Positions 1 to 8,826 of a DNA stretch of 64,000 nt are shown one piece after another. Both the position numbers and the translations under genes were made by a program. This DNA is from Georgenia sp. M64. Lineage in GTDB: Bacteria > Actinomycetota > Actinomycetes > Actinomycetales > Actinomycetaceae. The notes beneath the pieces were generated by a model. That model ran no database searches. It was not told the origin of the DNA and saw only the letters and a list, made by a program, of their open reading frames with translations. How positions within the stretch are numbered: the first letter of the stretch is position 1; every line of letters begins with the position of its first letter. Location: positions 2,700,599 through 2,764,598 of the forward strand of contig NZ_CP145809.1 of assembly GCF_038049925.1 (NCBI RefSeq). Direction: 5' to 3'.

Positions 1-274
1 GGTATGTCGTCAGATGGACATACCGGGACGACACATGCACATGCACATCGAGCGGCGCGGCGAGAAGACGTTCTGCCCGGGGCCCTGGTGCGTGTTCATT
101 CGTCCTGAGTTTCCTTCGTGCTCGGCGGTTGTCCCGCGCACTCGCGGGACCAGGTCATCACCCGGGGCACCCCCCGCACGTGGGGGGTTGCCGGCCAGCG
201 AGCCGGGGCTTGACGCTGACGCTCTTGACCTCGACATGACAGTAGGTGGGCGTTGCTTCAGGTGTCAACCATCG
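1..274. other. Left-edge intergenic stretch with two GC-rich hairpins
   Basis: No convincing gene is visible. There are two perfect stem-loops: 131-138 pairs with 143-150 (GTCCCGCG, 4-nt loop), and 169-175 pairs with 182-188 (ACCCCCC, 6-nt loop). Both lie downstream of the minus-strand operon that ends at 312, so they may be back-up terminators for it, or belong to a gene beyond the window edge. Near 33-50 there is a short CATGCA run. Confidence 0.35.
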
Positions 275-301
275 GTCCCGGTGCGTGGACCGCACCGGGA
301 C
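275..301 (-). terminator. Rho-independent-like terminator of the KPN_01854-type operon
   Basis: A perfect 11-bp stem (275-285 with 291-301, arm GTCCCGGTGCG) with a 5-nt loop begins 11 nt after the stop codon at 312. There is no T tract, as is common for actinobacterial terminators. Confidence 0.6.
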
Positions 302-311
302 GTGGGCTGCC

Positions 312-1658
312 TCACACCCCCGGTTCCGCTGGCTCGCCGAGGGACAGCATGAGCCGGTTGGCCCACCCGAAGAAAGCCGCACCGTGGACGAGATCGGCGA
401 TCTCGAGGTCGTCGAGCCCGGCGGCCCGCAGCGCGCCGACCTCCTGCGCGCCGAACGTGGGCGGGGTGCTGCTCAGCGCGACCGCCGCGGCGACCACCGC
501 GTCCCACCGCGGTCCGAGGTCGGCGAAGACGCCCTCGTCGAGCAGTCGCTGGACGTCCTCGGGACGCCGCGAGTGGTGCGCAGCGAAGCGGGCGTGGACC
601 GAGGCGCAGAAGACGCAGCCGTTGAGGCGGCTGGCCGCGGTGGCCGCGAGCTCGCGCTCGGCCCTCGGCAGACCGCCGCGGGTGTTGTAGAAGATGTCGT
701 TGTCGGTGCGGGTGCGCGCCGCGAGGACCTCGGGGTCGCGCACGAGCAGCCGGAAGTAGTCGTTGTCCGCACGGCGCCGGTCGACGAGCCCGTCGAGGTG
801 CCGCTCGGTGAGCTCCTCGCGGGGCAGGGGCTCGAGCCACGGGACCCACCCGAGCTGGTCGCGGGTGAACGCCTCGGGACGACGGAGGTCCGGGTAGGTG
901 AGGACCTGGGCGGGCGCCCGCTCAGCCGGCCCGGGCTCCGGACGGTCGCCGGCGAGACCGTCCGGCGCCTCGCCGGCGACGCCGTCGGGTGCCTCGGCGG
1001 TGCCACCATCCGGTACCTCGGCGGCCAGCGCACCGAGGCCGTGGACGACGCGGACCTGGAAGGCGAGGAACGACACCAGCTGGGCGAGCGTGACGATGCC
1101 GTCGGTGCTCCAGCCCGCCGCGGCCAGGCGCTCGAGCGCCGCCGGGCTCGCCTCGCGGGGCCGCAGGACGAGCAGGTGCGCGTGCTCGAGCGCCGCGGTG
1201 AGCCGGGCCCCGAGCGCCTCGCCGTCCTGGACCCGGTACACCGGGCCCGGCCTGCTCTCCCCGGCCAGCGCCGGCTCACGGTAGGCGCCGTACGGTCCCG
1301 TGGTCGCGCCGCTCGCCACCTCGCGTGCGACGACGCGGGCGAGGTGCGGGTCGGCCGCCCCGAGGTGGGCGGCGTAGCGGGCGGCGACGGGACCCGAGCC
1401 GTGCAGTGCCGAGACGAACGCGGCCACCACCGAGCGCTCGAGGAGCGAGACGTGGGTGGGGTCGACCGGCTCGAGGAGGGCCTCGTGGCTGCGCTGGGCG
1501 TTCGCGCGGGCGGCGGGCCGCGCGCCGCGGATCTCGTCGAGCCGGCTGCCCGGCCGGGTGCCGAGGAGGTGGTCGACGACGTCGGGGACCGCCGGGGGGA
1601 CGTCGGGGTCGGTGGGGACGGTGGTGGGTGCGGAGGCGGTGGTGGGTGCGGTGCTCAT
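312..1658 (-). CDS. Fused CMD-domain / alkylhydroperoxidase-domain protein (Avi_7170 + Avi_7169 type)
   Basis: A 448-residue protein with two carboxymuconolactone-decarboxylase/AhpD-like halves. The N-terminal half (about 30-220) resembles the CMD protein family named for Avi_7170 and has no CxxC pair. The C-terminal half (about 265-440) resembles the Avi_7169 peroxidase family and carries the AhpD redox motif CVFCASVH, with cysteines near 348 and 351 and a following His. The linker (about 225-265) repeats APDGxAGE-like units. The start is ATG 1658, preceded by AGAGGA at 7-nt spacing; an earlier ATG at 1688 overlaps the upstream gene. These two families usually accompany the KPN_01854 transporter, as they do here. 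A thiol peroxidase or disulfide reductase role beside the monooxygenase is inferred; the substrate is unknown. Confidence 0.85.
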   Translation of the reverse strand: MSTAPTTASAPTTVPTDPDVPPAVPDVVDHLLGTRPGSRLDEIRGARPAARANAQRSHEALLEPVDPTHVSLLERSVVAAFVSALHGSGPVAARYAAHLGAADPHLARVVAREVASGATTGPYGAYREPALAGESRPGPVYRVQDGEALGARLTAALEHAHLLVLRPREASPAALERLAAAGWSTDGIVTLAQLVSFLAFQVRVVHGLGALAAEVPDGGTAEAPDGVAGEAPDGLAGDRPEPGPAERAPAQVLTYPDLRRPEAFTRDQLGWVPWLEPLPREELTERHLDGLVDRRRADNDYFRLLVRDPEVLAARTRTDNDIFYNTRGGLPRAERELAATAASRLNGCVFCASVHARFAAHHSRRPEDVQRLLDEGVFADLGPRWDAVVAAAVALSSTPPTFGAQEVGALRAAGLDDLEIADLVHGAAFFGWANRLMLSLGEPAEPGV

Positions 1659-1684
1659 GTCGGGTCCTCTTCTGGTCGGGGAGG

Positions 1685-2704
1685 TCATGCCACGGGGGCG
1701 GGGAGCCCGGCGCGCAGCCCGGTCCGCAGCGCAGGGGCCACCTCGGTGGCGATGAGCTCGATGGAGCGCAGGACGTCCTCGTGGGGCGGGTCGATGGAGT
1801 GGACCTGGAACGAGACGTCCGTGGCGCGGGCCAGGGCCGTGTCCTCGGCCAGCTCCGCGAGGACCTGCTCGGGCGTGCCGAGGTGGCTGTCGGTGCGCCG
1901 CAGGAGCGCGTCGACGTCGTCCTCGGGCAGGTGGTGGCCCTGGCGCCGCAGGCCTTGGGCGGCGCGTCGCAGGCCTGCCTCGGCGTGGGGCCGGAGGCGG
2001 GCCGGGTCCTCGGCGACCACGAGCGTGCGGGAGGCCAGGATCCTCGGCGCCACGCCGTCGGGCAGGGCCGCGAGGTAGGCGTCGATCACGGGGTCCTGCA
2101 GCTCGCTGAGGGTGGCGTCCGGCGCGTGGGCCGGGCGCGGCTGGGTGCGCGAGAGCATGAGTCCGTCCCCGCGCTCGCCCGCCCGCGCACCGCCGTCGAC
2201 GGAGAAGGTCGCCTGCCAGATCCGCCGGCCCAGGTCCGGCGCCGGCGGGTAGAGGTGGTTGCGCTCGTCGGCCAGCGCCCGTCCCTCGAGGGCCTCGAGG
2301 AGCGCGGCGAGGTGCCGGGCGAAGATCTCGCGCCGGTCGGCGTGGGCGCGCCCGAAGGCGGGGAAGGACTTCGGCGTGCCGCCGTTGCCCAGACCCAGCT
2401 CGAGCCGCCCACCGGACAGGACGTCCAGGACGGCCGCGTCCTCGGCCACGCGCACGGGGTCCTCCAGCGGGAGGGTGATGATGCCCGTGCCGAGCCGGAT
2501 GCGGTTCGTCAGGGCCGCGACGTGGCTGAGCAGCACCAGCGGGGAGGGCAGGCCGCCCTCGTCGCGGTCGAAGTGGTGCTGGGCCACCCACGCCGAGTCG
2601 AGCCCGAGGTGCTCCGCGAGGCGGATCTGCTCGACGGCGTGGGCGTAGCGCTCGGCCGGCGAGGCGTCGTCGAGGATGCGGGTGAAGATGCCGACGGCGG
2701 TCAT
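1685..2704 (-). CDS. Luciferase-like FMN-dependent monooxygenase, KPN_01858 type
   Basis: A 339-residue bacterial-luciferase-fold (TIM barrel) protein. Family features are the N-terminal strand VGIFTRILD, the AQHHFDRDEGG segment near 42-52, the RIRLGTGI strand near 69-76 and the GGRLELGLGNGG flavin/phosphate loop near 98-109. Such enzymes use reduced FMN and O2 to oxidise small molecules. The gene overlaps the upstream ATPase gene by 4 bp and is followed by the CMD protein, so it is co-transcribed with an importer. The divergent flavin reductase at 8827 could supply FMNH2. The substrate is not known; by analogy with other importer-monooxygenase operons a sulfonate, thioether or amine is possible, but this is inference. 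Confidence 0.87.
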   Translation of the reverse strand: MTAVGIFTRILDDASPAERYAHAVEQIRLAEHLGLDSAWVAQHHFDRDEGGLPSPLVLLSHVAALTNRIRLGTGIITLPLEDPVRVAEDAAVLDVLSGGRLELGLGNGGTPKSFPAFGRAHADRREIFARHLAALLEALEGRALADERNHLYPPAPDLGRRIWQATFSVDGGARAGERGDGLMLSRTQPRPAHAPDATLSELQDPVIDAYLAALPDGVAPRILASRTLVVAEDPARLRPHAEAGLRRAAQGLRRQGHHLPEDDVDALLRRTDSHLGTPEQVLAELAEDTALARATDVSFQVHSIDPPHEDVLRSIELIATEVAPALRTGLRAGLPAPVA

Positions 2705-4446
2705 CTGGTCTCTCCGTTCGTGGGGGCCGCCGCGCGGTGCGGGATCGCCTCGACGAGGGCGGCGGTGTAGTCGTGGGCTGGGTGGTCGAGGACGTCGGCC
2801 GCGCGGCCGTGCTCGACGACCCGGCCGTCGCGCATCACCGAGACGGTGTCGGCGATCTGTCGGACGACGGCGAGGTCGTGGGAGATGAAGAGGTAGGTCA
2901 GGCCCAGGTCCTGCTGGAGCCGGTCGAGGAGGTCGAGGATCTGGGCCTGGACCGTGACGTCGAGCGCGGAGACCGCCTCGTCGAGCACGAGCACCGCGGG
3001 CTCCAGGACGAGGGCCCGGGCGATCGCCACGCGCTGCCGCTGCCCGCCCGAGAGCTCCGCCGGCCGACGGGCCGCCAGCGTGGCCGGCAGCGCGACCTGC
3101 TCGAGGGCCTCGGCCGCCCGGCGCCGCCGGTCACGTCGGTCGGTGCGGCCGTGGTTGCGCAGGGGCTCGGCGACGATCTCGGTCACGCTCTGGCGCGGGT
3201 CGAGGGAGCTGAACGGGTTCTGGTAGACCAGCTGGGTCCCCCGGCGGAACCGGCGCAGGGCCTCCCCCCGCAGCCCGGTGACCTCCGCCCCCTCGACCAC
3301 CACGGAGCCGGCGGTGGGTCGTCGGAGCCCGACGACGGCGCGGGCGGTGGTGGTCTTGCCCGAGCCGGACTCCCCCACGAGCGCGTGGGTGGTGCCGCGG
3401 ACCACCGAGAAGGAGACGTCGTCGACGGCACGGAACCGCGGTCCGCGTCCGTGCCCGAACTCCTGGACGAGGCCGCGGACCTCGATCGCGCGGTCGGTCT
3501 CGCGCGCCGTCTCGACGAGCCGGGCGGTGGCCCGGGGTGCCGGCTCGGTGAGGGAGGGCGCGTCGGCGAGGAGCGTGCGCGTGTAGGGGTGGGCCGGGGC
3601 GGCGAGGAGCGCCTCGGTCGCGCCCTCCTCGACGATCCGGCCGTCCTTCATCACGAGGATGCGGTCGGCCCGCTCGGCGGCGACGGCGAGGTCGTGCGTG
3701 ACGAGCAGGACGGCCGAGCCGAGCTCGGCGCGCAGGTCGTCGAGCAGGTCGAGGATCCGGCGCTGGACGGTGACGTCGAGGGCGCTGGTGGGCTCGTCGG
3801 CGATGACCAGGTCGGGCCCGAGCGCGATCGCGCCGGCGATGAGGACCCGCTGCTTCATCCCGCCGGACAGCTCGTGCGGGTACTGGCGGGCCCGCCGCTC
3901 CGGCTCGGGGATGCCCACCCGGGCGAGGAGCTCGACGACCCGCGCCCGCACCGCCGCCCGGGGGCCGGCCCGGTGGATGCGCAGGACCTCGGCGAGGTTG
4001 TCGCCGATGGTGCGGACCGGGTTGAGGGAGTTGTGCGGGTCCTGCGGCACCAGGCCGATCCGTGCCCCGCGCACGGCGCGCAGCTGCCGGGGCGTCCAGC
4101 CGGAGACGTCGGCGCCGCCGACGGCGATGCTGCCCGCGTCCACGTGGGCGCCGGCGCCCAGCAGACCGATGACGGCCTGCGCCGTCGTCGTCTTGCCCGA
4201 CCCCGACTCCCCCACGACGGCGACGACCTCGCCGGGCCGGACGTCGAAGGAGACGCCGCGCACGGCCGCGGTCGAGGTGCGGCCCGAGCGGTAGGTGACG
4301 GCGAGGTCGCGGACGGCGAGGACGGGCACGTCGCGGGGGGTCCCGGGGGCCGCGACGTCCCCCGGTGCGGTTCCCGCGCTCGTCACTGCGGCTCCTGGAC
4401 CGGCGGCCGCGGCGGAGGCCCGGTGAAGGGTGGGGGCGGTGGTCAT
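2701..4446 (-). CDS. ABC transporter dual ATPase (Dpp/Opp-type, two fused nucleotide-binding domains)
   Basis: A 581-residue protein with two complete ABC ATPase domains. Domain 1 has Walker A GESGSGKTT at 79-87, signature LSGGMKQR at 193-200, Walker B LVIADEP near 213 and a switch His near 251. Domain 2 has Walker A at 359-367, LSGGQRQR at 465-472 and VLVLDE at 485-490. PxHPYTR-type ends (as in DppD/DppF) follow the first domain and are weaker after the second. It energises the two permeases encoded directly upstream; the start overlaps the permease stop by 4 bp. The first 40 residues are Ala/Gly/Thr-rich and probably disordered. Fused NBDs are common in actinobacterial peptide/nickel-class importers. 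Confidence 0.93.
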   Translation of the reverse strand: MTTAPTLHRASAAAAGPGAAVTSAGTAPGDVAAPGTPRDVPVLAVRDLAVTYRSGRTSTAAVRGVSFDVRPGEVVAVVGESGSGKTTTAQAVIGLLGAGAHVDAGSIAVGGADVSGWTPRQLRAVRGARIGLVPQDPHNSLNPVRTIGDNLAEVLRIHRAGPRAAVRARVVELLARVGIPEPERRARQYPHELSGGMKQRVLIAGAIALGPDLVIADEPTSALDVTVQRRILDLLDDLRAELGSAVLLVTHDLAVAAERADRILVMKDGRIVEEGATEALLAAPAHPYTRTLLADAPSLTEPAPRATARLVETARETDRAIEVRGLVQEFGHGRGPRFRAVDDVSFSVVRGTTHALVGESGSGKTTTARAVVGLRRPTAGSVVVEGAEVTGLRGEALRRFRRGTQLVYQNPFSSLDPRQSVTEIVAEPLRNHGRTDRRDRRRRAAEALEQVALPATLAARRPAELSGGQRQRVAIARALVLEPAVLVLDEAVSALDVTVQAQILDLLDRLQQDLGLTYLFISHDLAVVRQIADTVSVMRDGRVVEHGRAADVLDHPAHDYTAALVEAIPHRAAAPTNGETR

Positions 4447-5399
4447 GACGGCCTCCTCAGGGCGGCGCTGATGCGGTTGGCGGACAGGACCACGGCGACC
4501 AGGACGAGCCCCGGCAGGGTGGTGAGCCACCAGGCTGTGGCGATGTAGCTGCGCCCCTCGGCGATGAGCAGGCCCCACTCGGGGGTGGGCGGGGGTGCGC
4601 CGTAGCCGAGGAACCCCAGGGTGGAGACGGCGATGATCGCGGTGCCGAACTGCAGGGCGGCGAGGGAGACGACCGCGCCGACCGAGTTCGGCAGGACGTG
4701 GCGCCACAGCACCGGGAAGAACCGCCCGCCGGAGCCGAAGGCGGCCTCGACGTAGTCGCTGCGCCGCACCCGGACCACCTCCGAGCGCGCCAGCCGGGCG
4801 AAGGCGGCCACCGAGCTGATCCCGACGGCGATCGCCGCGTTGGTCGTGCCGAAGCCGAGCAGGATGATGATGCTGAGCATGAGCAGCAGCGCGGGGATCG
4901 CCAGCAGCACGTCGACGACGCGCATGAGGACGTCGTCGACGAGCCGGCCCGCGGAACCGGCCAGCACGCCCAGGGCGGTCCCGGCGGCGAGGCCGACGGT
5001 GACGGCGAGCAGGGCGCCGGCGAGGGAGTGCACCGAGCCGTGGACGACCCGGGCGAGGAGGTCCCGGCCCAGGGCGTCCGTCCCGAAGGGGTGCGCCGGG
5101 CCCGGGGCCTGGAGCTTCTCCGCGGGCACGCCGGCGAGCGGGTCGTGGCCGGTGAACAGCCCCGGCGCGACGGCCCACCCCAGGACGACGGCGACGACGG
5201 CCACCGCGAGGACCAGGCTCGGCGAGGTGCCGCGCAGGGCGCGGAGCGGGGTGCGCCGGGCGGCGAGCCCCTCGACGCCGCGCGGGTCGTGGCCGGGCGG
5301 GGTGGCGACGCCACTCGGATCGCCGGTCGAGGTCGCGACGCCACGCGGGTCGTGCCCGGGCGAGCTCGCGGGGGGCGGGGTGGGGGTCGTGGTGCTCAT
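4443..5399 (-). CDS. ABC transporter permease, DppC-type
   Basis: A 318-residue inner-membrane permease of the peptide/nickel class. After a cytoplasmic N-terminal tail it has a first membrane segment (LVLAVAVVAVVLGWAVAPG), then the DppC hallmark HPFGTDALGRDLLARVVHG, and a later coupling loop EAAFGSGGRFFPVLWRHVLP that docks on the ATPase. The N-tail (about 15-45) carries duplicated HDPRGV and GVAT motifs from short DNA repeats and is unlikely to be functional transmembrane sequence. The start is ATG 5399, overlapping the stop of the DppB-type gene by 4 bp. It acts with the neighbouring permease and the dual ATPase. Confidence 0.92.
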   Translation of the reverse strand: MSTTTPTPPPASSPGHDPRGVATSTGDPSGVATPPGHDPRGVEGLAARRTPLRALRGTSPSLVLAVAVVAVVLGWAVAPGLFTGHDPLAGVPAEKLQAPGPAHPFGTDALGRDLLARVVHGSVHSLAGALLAVTVGLAAGTALGVLAGSAGRLVDDVLMRVVDVLLAIPALLLMLSIIILLGFGTTNAAIAVGISSVAAFARLARSEVVRVRRSDYVEAAFGSGGRFFPVLWRHVLPNSVGAVVSLAALQFGTAIIAVSTLGFLGYGAPPPTPEWGLLIAEGRSYIATAWWLTTLPGLVLVAVVLSANRISAALRRPS

Positions 5400-6337
5400 G
5401 CGGCCAGCCCGATCTTCGTGGCGGTGCGGGGGTCGAGGACGGGGTAGAGCAGGTCCACGACCAGGTTGACGACGACGAACGCGGTGGCGGCCAGGAGGAC
5501 GACGCCCTGCAGGACCGGGATGTCCTGCTGGGCGACCGCCTGCTCCGTGAGCCGGCCGATCCCGGCGCGGCCGAAGACGGTCTCGGTCACCACCGCGCCG
5601 CCGATGAGCTCGCCGAGCAGCACCCCGGCGACGGTGAGCGCCGGGGCGACGGCGTTGCGGGCCACGGTCCGGGTGAGCAGCCACACCGGACCGGCGCCCT
5701 TCGCCGCGGTCACGGCGACGAAGGGCTGGAGGCTCACCTCGTCGATGCTGCGCACGAGCACCTGGGCGAGCGGGGCCGCCAGGGGCACGGCGAGCGCGAG
5801 GACCGGCAGGACGAGCCCCTGGACGGGGCTCGCCCCGATGACCGGGACCAGGCCCAGCCGGAAGGAGAAGACCTGGACCAGGACGATCGCCAGCCAGAAC
5901 ACCGGCACCGCCGCGAACAGCGACGGAGCCGAGCGCAGGAGCCCGCGGAGCCACGCGAACGGGGCGAGCACGCTCAGGGCCGCGATCGCCGTCGCGAGGA
6001 CCACCGCGAGGGCCAGTGCGGACGCCGCGAGGGCGGCCGTGCCGGGCAGGGCCTCGGCGACGAGCGTGGCCACCGGCGTGCCGTACTGCACGGAGTAGCC
6101 CAGGTCCCCGGTGAGGAACCCGCCGAGGGCGTCGAGGTACTGCCGCACCAGCGGCACGTCGGCGCCGTAGGCCTCGCGGATGGCCGCGATCTCGGTCGAG
6201 GACAGGCCGAGCTCGGGGTTCTCGAACTTGATGAGCAGGGCGTCCCCTGGCAGCGCCTGGAGCAGCACGAAGCTGAGGGTGAAGGCGGCCAGGAGGACGA
6301 CGAGCGCCTGGCCGACCCGGTTGAGGACGTACCGCAC
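5396..6337 (-). CDS. ABC transporter permease, DppB-type
   Basis: A 313-residue membrane protein. It opens with the DppB-type signature MRYVLNRVGQALVVLLAAFT and LPGDAL, followed by a periplasmic segment with DLGYSVQYGTPV and about five more membrane helices. The cytoplasmic coupling loop AVTAAKGAGPVWLLTRTVARN and the C-terminal DLLYPVLDPR are both typical. It starts 2 bp after the binding-protein stop and overlaps the DppC gene by 4 bp, so all transporter parts are translationally coupled. Confidence 0.92.
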   Translation of the reverse strand: MRYVLNRVGQALVVLLAAFTLSFVLLQALPGDALLIKFENPELGLSSTEIAAIREAYGADVPLVRQYLDALGGFLTGDLGYSVQYGTPVATLVAEALPGTAALAASALALAVVLATAIAALSVLAPFAWLRGLLRSAPSLFAAVPVFWLAIVLVQVFSFRLGLVPVIGASPVQGLVLPVLALAVPLAAPLAQVLVRSIDEVSLQPFVAVTAAKGAGPVWLLTRTVARNAVAPALTVAGVLLGELIGGAVVTETVFGRAGIGRLTEQAVAQQDIPVLQGVVLLAATAFVVVNLVVDLLYPVLDPRTATKIGLAA

Positions 6338-6339
6338 GG

Positions 6340-7989
6340 CTACTCGCTGAGCCAGGTGTCGTAGAACGCCGGCCGACCGACCGACTCGAACCCGGCGCCC
6401 TGGACGCGCGGGGCGACGCCGTAGACCTGCGGCTCCTCGAAGAGCGGGATGTAGTACGCCTGCTCGGTGAGGTAGTCCTGGACCTCGCCGGAGCGCTCGG
6501 CCCGGGCCGCGGCGTCGGGCTCGGAGGCGACGGCCTCGAGGAGCTCGTCGAGGGTGGGGTCGTCGGAGATGAGCACGTCGCGGTTGGCGGTGTGGAACTG
6601 GCTCTTGATGACGTCGAAGTCCGCCCGTCCGACCATGGAGTGGTAGAGCGGGGTCTTGAGCGGGTCGCGCGAGTTCGCGGTGATCGTCGCGGAGTCGGCG
6701 GTCTTGACGTTGAGCTCGACGCCGATCTCCGCCAGCTGCTGGGAGACAAGCTCGAGGTTGGGCTTGGACAGCGGCTGGGCGTTGGAGGCGTAGACGTCGA
6801 GCGAGAGCCGCTCGCCGTCCTTCTCCCGGATGCCGTCGGCGCCGGGGACCCAGCCCGCGTCGTCGAGGAGGCTCTGCGACAGCTCGGGGTCGTGGGCGAG
6901 GGCGTCGCCCTGGTCCCTGTAGCCGAGCGCGGTGGCCGCCAGGTGCGAGGTGGCCACCGGGTAGTTGGCCGTGTAGACGGTGTCGACGACCTCCTGGGCG
7001 TCCACGCCGTGCAGCAGCGCCTGGCGGACGCGGACGTCGCTGAGGATCGGGTGCGTGGGCCGCAGCGCCAGGCCGTTGTTGACCCCGCGGGTCTGGGGCG
7101 CGTGCAGGGCGAAGCCGGCGGACTCCACCTGGGCCTCGTCGTGCGCCTGGACGTACCGGACGTAGTCGGCCTGACCGGAGGTCAGCGAACCGATGCGAAC
7201 GCTGTCCTCGGGGGTGACGACGATCGTGATGGCGTCGAGGTAGGCGCGGCCCTGGTGCTCCAGGGCGGGCGGGGCCCAGTCGTAGTCCTCACGGGCCTCG
7301 AGCCGGATCTGCGAGCCCACCTCCTCCGAGGCGATGACGAACGGGCCCGAGCCGACGACGTCGGTCGAGCTGCCGGCCCCGAGCTCCTCGAGGCTGCGGT
7401 CCAGCGTGTCGGCCGAGAGGAGCCCGGAGTTGATCGTGGAGGTGGCCTGGAGGAAGCCGGGGGCGGGGGCGTCGAAGTGGAACCGGACGGTGTCCGCGTC
7501 GACCACCTCGCTGCCGGCGTAGTTGTTGATCGCCTCCGAGACGGTCAGGCCGAGCTCGCTGTCGCCGAGGCCGTAGGTGTCGAAGTTCTTCGCCACGACC
7601 TCGGCGTCCAAGGCCGTGCCGTCGGAGAAGGTGACGCCCTCGCGCAGGTCGAAGGTGTACTCCGTGGCGTCGGCGTTGACCTCCCAGTCCGTGGCGACCC
7701 ACGGGTGGATCTCCAGGGTCTCGGGGTCCTGGTAGGTGAGCCGGTCGGTGATGTTGTTGACGAGCCCGCCGTTGGGGTAGAAGCCGGCCTGGGGCGGGTA
7801 GAGGTTGGTGTGCGGCTGGTACTCGAGGTAGACGAGCTCACCGCCGGTCACGGGCTCCCCGGAGGGGGCGGCGCCTGTGGTGGCCGGCGCCGACGACTGG
7901 GCGGATGAGCACGCGGCGAGCAGGGAGGCCGCGACGAGGGCGCCGAGGGCCGGGGCGGCCCTGCGCAGGGTGCGGGAGGGGCGGTTCAT
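6340..7989 (-). CDS. ABC transporter substrate-binding lipoprotein, KPN_01854 family
   Basis: A 549-residue extracellular solute-binding protein of family 5. The signal peptide ends in the lipobox LAAC, with lipidated Cys27. The mature part includes YLEYQPHTNLYPPQAGFYPNG, which fits the KPN_01854 subfamily that travels with KPN_01858 monooxygenases and Avi_7169/7170 CMD proteins. It is the first gene of the minus-strand operon. The start is ATG 7989 with GAAGGA about 6 nt upstream. It captures the substrate outside the cell; class 5 proteins bind peptides, opines, nickel chelates and many others, so the ligand cannot be read from sequence. Confidence 0.9.
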   Translation of the reverse strand: MNRPSRTLRRAAPALGALVAASLLAACSSAQSSAPATTGAAPSGEPVTGGELVYLEYQPHTNLYPPQAGFYPNGGLVNNITDRLTYQDPETLEIHPWVATDWEVNADATEYTFDLREGVTFSDGTALDAEVVAKNFDTYGLGDSELGLTVSEAINNYAGSEVVDADTVRFHFDAPAPGFLQATSTINSGLLSADTLDRSLEELGAGSSTDVVGSGPFVIASEEVGSQIRLEAREDYDWAPPALEHQGRAYLDAITIVVTPEDSVRIGSLTSGQADYVRYVQAHDEAQVESAGFALHAPQTRGVNNGLALRPTHPILSDVRVRQALLHGVDAQEVVDTVYTANYPVATSHLAATALGYRDQGDALAHDPELSQSLLDDAGWVPGADGIREKDGERLSLDVYASNAQPLSKPNLELVSQQLAEIGVELNVKTADSATITANSRDPLKTPLYHSMVGRADFDVIKSQFHTANRDVLISDDPTLDELLEAVASEPDAAARAERSGEVQDYLTEQAYYIPLFEEPQVYGVAPRVQGAGFESVGRPAFYDTWLSE

Positions 7990-8063
7990 GTCGATCCTTC
8001 ACGGGTGGGTCGGCGCCGTGGCGGTGCCGAGGAGTCAGGGTGGTGCGGGACTACAGGCGACGG

Positions 8064-8127
8064 CCGTGCACCGGAGCCGTTCACCAGGGCCGTTCGCCTG
8101 GGTCTTCACCCGGGTTCTTCACCCGGG
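8064..8127. repeat. Array of five imperfect 13-bp direct repeats upstream of the importer operon
   Basis: Consecutive units occupy 8064-8076 (CCGTGCACCGGAG), 8077-8089 (CCGTTCACCAGGG), 8090-8102 (CCGTTCGCCTGGG), 8103-8114 (TCTTCACCCGGG) and 8115-8127 (TTCTTCACCCGGG). The core TTCACC-GGG is kept. The array lies 75-138 bp upstream of the binding-protein start codon at 7989, a position suited to a regulator or to control in the leader. Confidence 0.6.
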
Positions 8128-8282
8128 CCGCGGGGCCCGGGGGCCGTGCGGGACGTCGGGGCAGGTCATGGCGCACGGCCTCGCTGGACGGGCGTCGGCG
8201 CGACGACCGGTGACGCGGTCGGACGATGCGTCGAGGCCGAGGCACCGGAACGGTGGGGATCCAGCGGACCGGTGGGTGTCAC

Positions 8283-8294
8283 CCAACCGGTTGG
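8283..8294. promoter_or_regulatory. Perfect 12-bp palindrome, candidate operator
   Basis: CCAACCGGTTGG is a perfect palindrome. The AACCGGTT core with flanking CCA/TGG resembles operators of TetR-family repressors. It sits about 290 bp from the importer operon start and 530 bp from the flavin-reductase start. No TetR gene is in the window. Confidence 0.35.
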
Positions 8295-8826
8295 TATCTA
8301 CCGGAGCAGCAAGTACCCGCCGGAACACGCAGGGGCTGCCGGAGCACTGGCGGCCACCGGAACGGCACGAGACCGTCCTCAGATGCCCGGGCTGCGACCG
8401 GTGGCGCCGAGCTGAGCCGCCTTCGCGAAACTGGTGGGAAGGTCCTGGCCGGGGTCCGACGGGAGGTCGGTCAGCCGGCGCAGGACCTGCGCATACAGGC
8501 CCGCACGGTCATGGGACGACAGCGGCGGGTGCCCGTCACGGGCGCGCCACCGAGGAAGCTGCGGGCCGGACCCGTGCTCTCCGTCATCGTTCCTCCGTCT
8601 TGCGGGCGGGGCCGGCTCCGGCGTCTCCGGGGCCCTCGTGGGAGGAAGACTGCCCGGCTCACCCCACCCCCGCCCCTGTCCGTCTTGTCCGTCTCGCCAA
8701 GCGAGACGCCAGCGTCCGTGGAGCGTCGCCGTCTCCGTCCGCGAGACGACCGGGTCCGTCCACGCGCCGGCGGCCCGCGCCCGTCGTAAGGTCCACGAGA
8801 CCTGTCACCGGACCGAGGAGTGCCGC

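Larger units (their letters stand above)
7990..8826. other. Divergent intergenic region between the importer operon and the flavin reductase
   Basis: An 837-bp region with no coding sequence I can support. It holds the 13-bp repeat array at 8064-8127 and the palindrome at 8283-8294, listed separately, and must contain promoters for both directions. No clear sigma-70 promoter could be picked out with confidence. Confidence 0.6.

Noticed and set aside
246-2770. Long plus-strand frames opposite the CMD and monooxygenase genes
   Set aside because: The minus strand carries recognisable families with ribosome binding sites; the plus-strand frames are Arg/Gly/Val-rich shadows.
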